From an uncultured Eubacteriales bacterium (GTDB taxonomy: Bacteria; Bacillota; Clostridia; Oscillospirales; CAG-272), in assembly GCA_900554225.1 (NCBI GenBank), contig USGH01000161.1, positions 1 through 6,329 on the forward strand: a DNA stretch of 6,329 nt, written 5' to 3'. The position numbers were made by a program, and so were the translations under genes. Below, piece after piece: positions 1-5,597 of this stretch (its first letter is position 1; each line of letters starts with the position of its first letter). The notes under the pieces are model-generated. The model worked only from the letters and a program-made list of their open reading frames with translations, did no database searches and was not told the origin of the DNA.

Positions 1-710
1 GGAGAGACGTGGAATTCCGCTGTCAACGCCGAGATGGTCACCTTCGCCTCCGTATTGGATCGCAGATAGTCCCGGATCTCTCCGGCAAGCTGTACCTGCA
101 CACGGGAACAGCCGATCGGGATCTCCTCATCCGCGGGCAATGTGGTCAGGAAAAGGAGCAGCTCCAAAATCTTGACCTTGAAGTAGCCAGCCCGAATGTC
201 CTCCGGCACCGCATACAATTCCGAAAAAACGTGTTCTACGCGCGGCGACGACCGTTTGGCAAAATAGACCCTGTCGCGGCAGAATTTGTCGCGGATCGCG
301 CCCGGTCGAACGTTTACATCCGCAAGCAGGCACGACAGACATTCCGGTGCCTCTTCCGGATCGATACAAACAGTGATCCCATGGTAATGCCCGGTCGGAA
401 AACGCGCGACATCCCGGAAATCCTCGCATTTGCCGAGCGCGAGATCCCCCGGTGCCAGATAGAAATACGCGTCGCCCATCTGGTATTCAATCCGTCCCTC
501 CCGACAATGGTGGATCGCGAACATCCCCTCTCGTCCGTTCCATGCCATAACGCAGCGGCATGCATGAACGTCGTTGTAGAGAATATCGATACCCGGAAAG
601 ACCGGATATCTTGTCGTCACCGCTTCCCCGTCCTCTCCATGGATCCGCGTCACCGCTCCGGACGGACATTGCGTACCCGTATCACTTTGCTTTTCACTCA
701 GACATCCCAT
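1..710 (-). CDS. AraC-family transcriptional regulator (C-terminus cut by window edge)
   Basis: The first 236 codons are visible and the frame stays open through the left edge. Residues about 35-120 look like the N-terminal cupin-type effector domain of clostridial AraC regulators: a motif near 66-72 (IHHCREG), then a YFYLAPGDLAL segment near 82-92 and HYHGITV near 108-114. A helical linker follows (about 172-190, KVKILELLLFL). The segment at 207-236 ends in TISALTAEFHVS, the start of the first helix-turn-helix of the AraC DNA-binding domain; the rest, typically 50-60 residues, is missing. The ATG at 708-710 is chosen because AAGGAG lies 8 bases upstream. The protein has many cysteines (for example 51, 53, 69, 95, 115, 124, 127, 144). 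The gene follows phoR on the same strand but is separated by a terminator-like hairpin and a putative operator, so it is probably its own transcription unit. Family assignment is firm; the ligand and targets are unknown, and a role in phosphate control is not implied. Confidence 0.88.
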   Translation of the reverse strand, partial: MGCLSEKQSDTGTQCPSGAVTRIHGEDGEAVTTRYPVFPGIDILYNDVHACRCVMAWNGREGMFAIHHCREGRIEYQMGDAYFYLAPGDLALGKCEDFRDVARFPTGHYHGITVCIDPEEAPECLSCLLADVNVRPGAIRDKFCRDRVYFAKRSSPRVEHVFSELYAVPEDIRAGYFKVKILELLLFLTTLPADEEIPIGCSRVQVQLAGEIRDYLRSNTEAKVTISALTAEFHVS

Positions 711-718
711 CTTTCCGA

Positions 719-724
719 CTCCTT
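719..724 (-). promoter_or_regulatory. Ribosome binding site of the araC-family gene
   Basis: AAGGAG on the minus strand with an 8-base spacer to the ATG at 708-710. It fixes the start of the AraC-family protein; no other in-frame start with a comparable site was seen nearby. Confidence 0.75.
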
Positions 725-737
725 TCCACGCAATGAA

Positions 738-753
738 GTTAGTGTTCACTAAC
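738..753. promoter_or_regulatory. Perfect inverted repeat, probable repressor operator
   Basis: The plus strand reads GTTAGTG-TT-CACTAAC: two perfect 7-base arms around a 2-base centre. The symmetry stops at the next base on each side (A/C). It lies 27 bases upstream of the araC-family start codon and 3 bases downstream of a possible -10 element, so a bound protein would cover the expected transcription start. The size and symmetry fit a dimeric helix-turn-helix repressor such as a TetR-type protein; AraC-family proteins more often bind direct repeats. Which protein binds it is inference, and no TetR-type gene is visible in the window. Confidence 0.6.
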
Positions 754-756
754 CAA

Positions 757-762
757 TGTATA
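757..762 (-). promoter_or_regulatory. Possible -10 element for the araC-family gene
   Basis: TATACA on the minus strand, one or two mismatches from consensus depending on weighting. No good -35 hexamer is found 16-19 bases upstream (AAACGG at a 17-base spacing), so this would be a weak or activator-dependent promoter. Its position just upstream of the palindrome is the main support. An alternative -10 (TATACT at 802-807) lies further upstream, but a transcript from it would start inside the terminator hairpin. Confidence 0.3.
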
Positions 763-803
763 AAAGCTACGGCGCAGATCCGTTTCATGGAATCCCGCCG
801 TAG
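761..803 (-). terminator. Rho-independent terminator after phoR
   Basis: Minus-strand arms CTACGGCG (796-803) and CGCCGTAG (767-774) pair perfectly over 8 bp. The 21-base interval can pair further: GATTCC with GGATC around a 7-base ATGAAAC loop, with one bulged T. The stem is followed by CTTTTAT. The U-tract is short, so termination may be incomplete. It lies 29 bases past the phoR stop codon, where the end of a pst-pho operon transcript would be expected. On the plus strand there is no T-tract after the stem. Confidence 0.65.
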
Positions 804-831
804 TATAGTGTAGCACGATTTGCCGTCGGAT

Positions 832-2586
832 TCAAGCGTTATTTTGTGAATTTGCGCCGTTCGCATCCGATTGCGGCAAAGATACCGTAAATGTGGAGCC
901 GATGCCGGGTCTGGAGTCAAGCGCGATCCTGCCGTGGAGATACTGGATGGCGTGCTTGACGATCGACAGTCCCAAACCGGTGCCGCCTGTCGCACGGGAA
1001 TGGCTTTTGTCCACGCGATAGAACCGCTCGAAGATACGATCCCGGTTCTCCGGCGCGATGCCGATCCCCGTATCCGCGACCGACACCACACCCATGCCGT
1101 CCACTGCCGACACCGTAACCGTTACGCTGCCGTTTTCCCGATTGTAGCGGATCGCGTTGTCGCAGAGGTTGTAGATCACCTCATACACGAGCCGTCTCAC
1201 ACCGGGTACCACAACGGAGCCGCCGGAGAGTGTGAAGGTCACGTTCCGTTTTGCCGCCGCGTCCGTAAGCTCCCGAATCACCTCCGTACTGACCGCGCAG
1301 AGATCCACGTTTTCCCGCGTCATACCGGACAGCTCCCCGTCCTCCGCCGCTTCATCAAGCTGGGACAGACGGATGATGTCCCCGATGAGGGCGAGAAGGC
1401 GGGTGGCTTCCTCGTGGATGTGTCCGACGAACCGCGCGGTATCCTCCGGCTTGATCATGCCGCTCTGGATCAGTTCCGCACTGCCGAGAATCCCCTGCAA
1501 CGGCGTTTTCAGCTCATGCGACACGTTTGCCGTAAATTCCCGGCGCATTTCCTCCGCATGTACCTCGTCCGTGACGTCGAATGCCAGAATCGCGTAGCCG
1601 GCACATTCCCCATCAAAATCGATCCGGCTGATCGTAAACCGATAGCTGCGTTCCTGACGGTTTTCCTGCCATTCGCTGTAGCCTGCCACGTTCTCCTGTA
1701 CCTGCCGGATCGCATCCCGCATGGCAAGCGTCCGGTCGATGGTCAGCAGATCCGCGCCGGTGCAATCCTCGCCGACCGCAAAGAGCGTCCGTGCCGCCGC
1801 GTTGATGTGTACGACATGGGTATGCGCGTCGAGCAGCACCAGTCCCTCGTGCAGATTGGCGGTGATGTGCGAAAATTCATCCGTGCGCCGTTTCAACTCC
1901 CGCATTTGCGCGTCGATCTGTCTGTGCTGTCCTTCGATTCGCAAGAGCAGCGGAGACAATTCCTCATAGGCGTTGTTTTCCAGCGGATGCGCCAGATCGA
2001 GCGTGTTGAGCGGCTCCACAATCCGTCGCGAAAGTCTGCCGCCCAGTACGAACGAAAGGATGAGCGCGGCAACCAGAATTGCGAGAAACGGCGATAACAT
2101 TCCCAAGAGCAGTGATCCAACAGTCGCCTGACTCTGGGAGATACGCAAAACCGTTCCATCCGGCAGACGGCGCGCGTAATAGATCGTCTTTTCCAACCGT
2201 GTCGCCGAATACCGGACCGTTTTTCCTTCCGCTCCGGCAAGCGCATTCCTGATCTCCTCCCGATCGGCGTGATTCTCCATTGCTTCCGCGTTGGACTGCG
2301 TATCGCAAAGGACACTGCCATCCGCCGCGGCCACCGTCAGACGATACCGCGTGGAGGTCAGCCGGTCGAGATATGCCGTCCCGTTTTCCGTGATGGCAGC
2401 CGCCGCGATCTCCCATTCGTCCCGCATCTGCCGCTCCAGCACGCCTGTGAAATAGTCGTAGAGAAATCCGGTCACAAGCACGAGAGTGGCAAGCAGCACC
2501 ACCACCGCGACGGTCAGAATCGATCCGAAGATCCGGCGGTTGAGGTTTTTCTCCCGTTTGTTTTTCGTATCCGCACCGCCGCTCAT
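832..2586 (-). CDS. phoR: PhoR-type membrane sensor histidine kinase
   Basis: A 584-residue kinase that would autophosphorylate and pass phosphate to the PhoB-type regulator encoded just upstream. After a short basic N-terminus come membrane helix 1 (about 19-46), an extracytoplasmic sensor domain (about 47-155, including ENHADREEI near 104-112, a pattern seen in Firmicute PhoR/WalK-like sensors) and membrane helix 2 (about 157-183). A helical linker follows (about 184-237) without an obvious complete HAMP domain, then a PAS domain (about 238-340). The dimerisation and phosphotransfer domain has VSHELKTP at 355-362, with H357 as the phosphoacceptor. The ATPase domain shows an N-box around N473-N477, G1 DTGIGI at 505-510, an F-box FERFYRVD at 519-526 and G2 GGTGLGL at 534-540, so all catalytic motifs are intact. 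The start ATG overlaps the phoB stop as ATGA, with GGAGGAG 5 bases upstream. Kinase class is certain; the PhoR identity rests on the domain pattern and the pst-phoU context. Confidence 0.92.
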   Translation of the reverse strand: MSGGADTKNKREKNLNRRIFGSILTVAVVVLLATLVLVTGFLYDYFTGVLERQMRDEWEIAAAAITENGTAYLDRLTSTRYRLTVAAADGSVLCDTQSNAEAMENHADREEIRNALAGAEGKTVRYSATRLEKTIYYARRLPDGTVLRISQSQATVGSLLLGMLSPFLAILVAALILSFVLGGRLSRRIVEPLNTLDLAHPLENNAYEELSPLLLRIEGQHRQIDAQMRELKRRTDEFSHITANLHEGLVLLDAHTHVVHINAAARTLFAVGEDCTGADLLTIDRTLAMRDAIRQVQENVAGYSEWQENRQERSYRFTISRIDFDGECAGYAILAFDVTDEVHAEEMRREFTANVSHELKTPLQGILGSAELIQSGMIKPEDTARFVGHIHEEATRLLALIGDIIRLSQLDEAAEDGELSGMTRENVDLCAVSTEVIRELTDAAAKRNVTFTLSGGSVVVPGVRRLVYEVIYNLCDNAIRYNRENGSVTVTVSAVDGMGVVSVADTGIGIAPENRDRIFERFYRVDKSHSRATGGTGLGLSIVKHAIQYLHGRIALDSRPGIGSTFTVSLPQSDANGANSQNNA

Positions 2587-3266
2587 GGACGCTCCTCCAG
2601 ACGATAGCCGACATTGCGCACCGTCTCGATGCGATCGCTGTACGGCGCGATTTTCTGGCGGAGTGTACGGATGTGCATATCCACGGTCCGTGTTTCACCG
2701 CAGAAATCCATGCCCCATACCTCGCTCATCAGCTGATCCCGCGTATAGGCGATCCCCGGATGACTGACGAACAGCTTCAGCAGCTCATATTCCTTAAAGG
2801 TCAGCGTCACCCGTCTGCCATCCGCAGTCACAGTATGTGCGTCCGTATTCATCACCAGTCCGCCGCAGTGCAGGATATGCTCGTCCGTCTCGGGTTGACA
2901 GCGACGCAATACCGCCTTCACGCACGACACCAGCTCCAATACGCCAAACGGTTTGGCTAAGTAATAATCCGCGCCGAGATCCAGCCCCTCGATTTTGTCG
3001 TACTCCGCTCCCCTTGCCGTCGCCAGGATCACCGGCAAGAGACGCGTGGACGGCATGGCGCGGATCCGTTTCAGAAGCGTGATCCCATCCACCCCCGGCA
3101 GCATTACATCCAGTACCACAAGCTGCGGCTTCTCCGTCTGTCCACCCTGGAGCGCATCCCAGAAGGTATTGCCGTCCGTAAAACCGCGCGTCTCAAATCC
3201 GGCACTGCGCAAGGCATATTCCTCTATGTCGCGGATGCTTTCTTCATCCTCCACACACCAGATCAT
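2583..3266 (-). CDS. phoB: PhoB/PhoP-type response regulator (OmpR family)
   Basis: A 227-residue cytoplasmic transcription factor, the expected partner of the adjacent PhoR kinase and controller of phosphate-starvation genes. The receiver domain spans about 1-122: acidic pair E6/D7, phosphoacceptor D53 in LDVMLPG, T83 and K105 in the AKPF motif, so it should be phosphorylatable. The winged-helix DNA-binding domain spans about 130-225; the recognition helix lies in the TRTVDMHIRTLRQKI segment (192-206) and the wing ends in VGYRLEERP. Length is normal for the OmpR/PhoB family. The start ATG overlaps the phoU stop (ATGA), and the stop overlaps the phoR start in the same way. The gene would be called phoP in Bacillus usage and phoB in proteobacterial usage. 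A strong promoter-like sequence inside phoU, about 215 bases upstream, may give it separate expression. Family is certain; the Pho role is inferred from neighbours. Confidence 0.92.
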   Translation of the reverse strand: MIWCVEDEESIRDIEEYALRSAGFETRGFTDGNTFWDALQGGQTEKPQLVVLDVMLPGVDGITLLKRIRAMPSTRLLPVILATARGAEYDKIEGLDLGADYYLAKPFGVLELVSCVKAVLRRCQPETDEHILHCGGLVMNTDAHTVTADGRRVTLTFKEYELLKLFVSHPGIAYTRDQLMSEVWGMDFCGETRTVDMHIRTLRQKIAPYSDRIETVRNVGYRLEERP

Positions 3267-3919
3267 GTCGTCTCCTCCTTATGATTGCCGGTCACGGAAA
3301 AAATCACCCACTCCGCAATGTTCACCGCATGGTCTCCGATCCGTTCATAATATTTCGCGATCATCAGAAGATCCAATGCGTATTCCCCATCTGCCGGAGA
3401 GGAGGCAATCTTGTCGATCAGCTTACGTTTGACACGATCGAAATAGTCGTCCACAATATCGTCGTCCGCCGTGACCTTCTTTGCTACTATTATATCATGT
3501 TTTACGTATGCGTCAACACTTTCCGTCACCATTTTTATCGCAGCAAGTGCCATTTCGCGAAGAAGCGCGCCGATTTCATCCGAATCGCACCGACCGCCTA
3601 AGAATACGATGATCTCCGAAATGTCCTCCGCCTGATCCCCAATGCGCTCCATGTCCGTGATCATCTTGAGTGCCGCCGAAATCTGCCGCAAATCCTTTGC
3701 CACCGGCTGCTGCTGCAGGAGAAGGCGCAGACACATCGACTCTATGGTATGCTCCTTTTCGTCGATCTGCGCATCGATGGCGGGAACAGAGGAACAGAGC
3801 GCGGCGTTTCCCTCGGTCAGAGCACGGGATACACGTGCAATCGCTTCCTCGCACAACGCCCCCATTTCGATAAGCTCTCTATGCAGCAGCTCCAGCTGTT
3901 CGTCAAACCGTGTCCGCAT
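3263..3919 (-). CDS. phoU: PhoU phosphate signalling and transport regulator
   Basis: A 218-residue, mostly helical cytoplasmic protein made of two related three-helix halves, as in known PhoU. Each half carries the metal-binding E(D)xxxD-type motif: ERIGDQAED at 91-99 and ERIGDHAVN at 192-200, the second ending in Asn rather than Asp. In known systems PhoU links the phosphate load of the Pst transporter to the PhoR-type kinase and represses the Pho response when phosphate is ample. Length matches the family. The start overlaps the pstB stop as TAATG, with GGGAGG at 3928-3933, 8 bases upstream. The codons for residues about 135-146 (VDAYVKHDIIVA) are unusually A/T-ending, including a tandem ATA-ATA pair, and contain a promoter-like sequence described separately. 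Identification is secure from the motifs and the position between pstB and the two-component genes. Confidence 0.95.
   Translation of the reverse strand: MRTRFDEQLELLHRELIEMGALCEEAIARVSRALTEGNAALCSSVPAIDAQIDEKEHTIESMCLRLLLQQQPVAKDLRQISAALKMITDMERIGDQAEDISEIIVFLGGRCDSDEIGALLREMALAAIKMVTESVDAYVKHDIIVAKKVTADDDIVDDYFDRVKRKLIDKIASSPADGEYALDLLMIAKYYERIGDHAVNIAEWVIFSVTGNHKEETT
3272..3280 (-). promoter_or_regulatory. Ribosome binding site of phoB, inside the phoU end
   Basis: AAGGAGGAG on the minus strand, 5 bases from the phoB ATG. These bases also encode Lys-Glu-Glu near the PhoU C-terminus. It is among the strongest Shine-Dalgarno matches in the window, which suits both translational coupling to phoU and independent initiation on a shorter phoB-phoR transcript. 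Confidence 0.8.
3489..3516 (-). promoter_or_regulatory. Promoter-like sequence inside phoU, directed at phoB-phoR
   Basis: On the minus strand there is a -35 TTGACG (3511-3516, one mismatch to consensus), a 16-base spacer, and a perfect -10 TATAAT (3489-3494). The -10 is preceded by TGA, giving the extended -10 form TGnTATAAT. Transcription would start near 3482 and leave a leader of about 215 bases before the phoB start codon. It is the only perfect TATAAT seen on the coding strand of this window, and it sits in an AT-rich patch of otherwise G/C-ending codons. Match quality is seen directly; activity is inferred. Chance occurrence within a coding region remains possible. Confidence 0.55.
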
Positions 3920-4674
3920 TATCCAAACCTCCCTGTGATGTACTCCTCTGTCCGTTTGTCTGTCGGATCCGAGAACATTTTCTCCGTGTCGCCGTATTCC
4001 ACCAGCTCTCCGAGCAGGAAGAATGCTGTGTTGTCCGAGATACGCACTGCCTGCTGCATATTGTGTGTGACGATCACAATGGTGTATTTTTCCTTGAGCG
4101 TCATGGTCAATTCCTCGATCTTCGCCGTGGAAATCGGGTCAAGTGCGCTGGTCGGCTCGTCCATGAGCAGCACAGCCGGTTCGACTGCCAATGCACGTGC
4201 GATGCAAAGCCGCTGCTGCTGACCGCCGGAAAGTCCCAGTGCGTTTTTGCGCAAGCGGTCCTTGACCTCGTCCCAGATGGCGGCTCCTGTCAGAGATTTT
4301 TCCACGATCTCATCGAGAACCACCTTATTCCGGATCCCATGGGTGCGCGGTCCGTAGGCGATGTTGTCGTAGATGCTCATCGGAAACGGATTCGGCTTCT
4401 GGAACACCATACCGATCTGTTTTCGCAGTGCGCCTACGTCACAGCTCGGTGCAAATATATCCTCACCACGATAGCGGACTTCGCCTGTGATGCGCACACC
4501 GGGGATCAAATCGTTCATACGGTTCAGAGTTTTGAGAAATGTCGATTTGCCGCATCCGGATGGACCAATGAGTGCGGTGATGCTTTTTTCGGGAATGTTT
4601 ACGTTTATATCTTTGAGAGCCTGATGGTTTCCGTACCACAGACAGAGATCCGATACGGCAAGAATGTCGCTCAT
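3919..4674 (-). CDS. pstB: Phosphate ABC transporter ATP-binding protein PstB
   Basis: A 251-residue cytoplasmic ATPase that dimerises and drives phosphate import through PstC-PstA. All ABC motifs are intact: Walker A GPSGCGKST at 37-45, Q-loop glutamine at 92 within the PstB-typical QKPNPFP, signature LSGGQQQR at 148-155, Walker B LLMDE at 169-173, D-loop SALD at 176-179 and the H-loop histidine at 204. The N-terminal stretch LCLWYGNHQALKDINVNIP and the TLNRMNDL segment after Walker A (49-56) are characteristic of PstB rather than other importer ATPases. Length is normal for the family. The ATG overlaps the pstA stop (ATGA) and the stop overlaps the phoU start (TAATG), so it is translationally embedded in the operon. 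Confidence 0.97.
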   Translation of the reverse strand: MSDILAVSDLCLWYGNHQALKDINVNIPEKSITALIGPSGCGKSTFLKTLNRMNDLIPGVRITGEVRYRGEDIFAPSCDVGALRKQIGMVFQKPNPFPMSIYDNIAYGPRTHGIRNKVVLDEIVEKSLTGAAIWDEVKDRLRKNALGLSGGQQQRLCIARALAVEPAVLLMDEPTSALDPISTAKIEELTMTLKEKYTIVIVTHNMQQAVRISDNTAFFLLGELVEYGDTEKMFSDPTDKRTEEYITGRFG

Positions 4675-5597
4675 AGGTCTTTTTTCCTCCTGAAATACGC
4701 AGCGATCCGGTCGGCGGCGAAATTGATGATGAGAGTCAGAAGCATGAGAATGGCGGCAATGGCAAACGCAACGTCAAACCGTCCTTCTTCCTTGGCATAC
4801 ATGTATAGCGCCACGGTCAGGGTCGCACCTGAGTTTGCCATGCCGTCGAAAAAGCCGTATAAGGTATGCGCAAAGCCTGCGGTGAACAGCAGTGCAGCCG
4901 ACTCGCCGAGGATCCGTCCGATCGTCAGGATGCAGCCTGTGATCACGCCGTCCACGCATCCGGGCAGTACCACGGTACGGATCACGCGCCATTTGCCGGC
5001 TCCCAATCCGAACGCGCCTTCCCGGTAGCTCTGCGGCACCGTTTTCAGACTTTCCTGTGTCGTGCGCATGATGGTCGGCAGGTTCATGATCACCAGCGTC
5101 AGAGAACCCGCAAGCAGAGATTTGCCCAGCTGCATGAACTGGCAGAAGAAAAGCATCCCCACCAGCCCGTAAATAATCGACGGGATGCCGGACAATGTTT
5201 CCGCCGCATACTCGATCACGGCGACGAGCTTTTTGTTCGTGGCGTATTCCGTGAGGTAGACTGCGGCACCTACGCCAAGCGGCACAACGATGAGAATGGT
5301 GGTGATGACGATATAGATCGTCGATAGAATATCCGGGAGAATGCCGATGTTATCGGTCAAATAGCTGCGCGAGGTTGACAAAAGATTCCAGGTGATCTCC
5401 GGCAGTCCCTTGATGAGCACATACAGGATGAGAAATGCGGTCAGAGCCATCGTGATGGCCACGCACAGACCCATGCCGCATTTGCAGAGGATGGCATACG
5501 CCCGTCTGCGGATGGACAGCGGCTTTTGCAGGCAGAAGCTGCCTGTGTGCTTTTTTTCCCTGCGTGCCGCAAACGGTACTTTTCGGCTTTCTATCAT
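4671..5597 (-). CDS. pstA: Phosphate ABC transporter permease PstA
   Basis: A 308-residue inner-membrane subunit that pairs with PstC to form the phosphate channel. A basic cytoplasmic N-terminus of about 40 residues precedes helix 1 (about 43-63). Further hydrophobic segments lie near 92-116, 137-158, 163-177, 215-240 and 274-294. The cytoplasmic EAA-type coupling loop that contacts PstB is around 182-232 (TVPQSYREGAFGLGAGKWR, then GRILGESAAL). The conserved SGIPSIIYGLVGMLFF block near 136-151 is typical of Pst permeases and is echoed in PstC (AGIPSVVYGLVGMLVL). The start overlaps the pstC stop (ATGA) with a moderate GAGAGGG Shine-Dalgarno. The N-terminus is slightly long for the family; a later start is possible, but the tight overlap favours this one. 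Confidence 0.94.
   Translation of the reverse strand: MIESRKVPFAARREKKHTGSFCLQKPLSIRRRAYAILCKCGMGLCVAITMALTAFLILYVLIKGLPEITWNLLSTSRSYLTDNIGILPDILSTIYIVITTILIVVPLGVGAAVYLTEYATNKKLVAVIEYAAETLSGIPSIIYGLVGMLFFCQFMQLGKSLLAGSLTLVIMNLPTIMRTTQESLKTVPQSYREGAFGLGAGKWRVIRTVVLPGCVDGVITGCILTIGRILGESAALLFTAGFAHTLYGFFDGMANSGATLTVALYMYAKEEGRFDVAFAIAAILMLLTLIINFAADRIAAYFRRKKDL
4686..4691 (-). promoter_or_regulatory. Ribosome binding site of pstB with long spacing
   Basis: AGGAGG on the minus strand, encoding Arg-Arg near the PstA C-terminus, lies 11 bases from the pstB ATG, with an A-run in the spacer. The other overlap junctions with clear sites have spacings of 5 to 8 bases. The longer gap may lower unaided initiation and make pstB more dependent on coupling from pstA. 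Confidence 0.6.

Noticed and set aside
9..752. Open plus-strand frame of about 247 codons opposite the araC-family gene
   Set aside because: Its translation resembles no family and is Arg/His-rich as expected of an antisense shadow. The minus-strand frame has recognisable AraC sequence and a good ribosome binding site.
802..807. TATACT as the -10 of the araC-family gene
   Set aside because: No -35 lies at proper spacing (TTGAAT is 22 bases away), and a transcript would begin within the terminator hairpin.
871..2097. Open plus-strand frame of about 408 codons opposite phoR
   Set aside because: Shadow of a GC-leaning real gene; low-complexity, Arg-rich translation with no domain, while phoR shows every kinase motif on the other strand.
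3342..3352. TATTAT as another -10 in phoU
   Set aside because: It simply encodes Tyr-Tyr in the conserved metal-motif helix and has no good -35 partner.
3495..3540. Possible PhoB/PhoP box upstream of the internal phoU promoter (two TGACG copies)
   Set aside because: The copies are 13 bases apart rather than the 11-base periodicity of Pho boxes, and flanking repeats do not match a Firmicute TT(A/T/C)ACA pattern, so autoregulation is not supported by sequence.
3910..5028. Open plus-strand frame of about 372 codons opposite pstB and pstA
   Set aside because: It runs across two well-identified genes and has no recognisable domain or convincing ribosome binding site.
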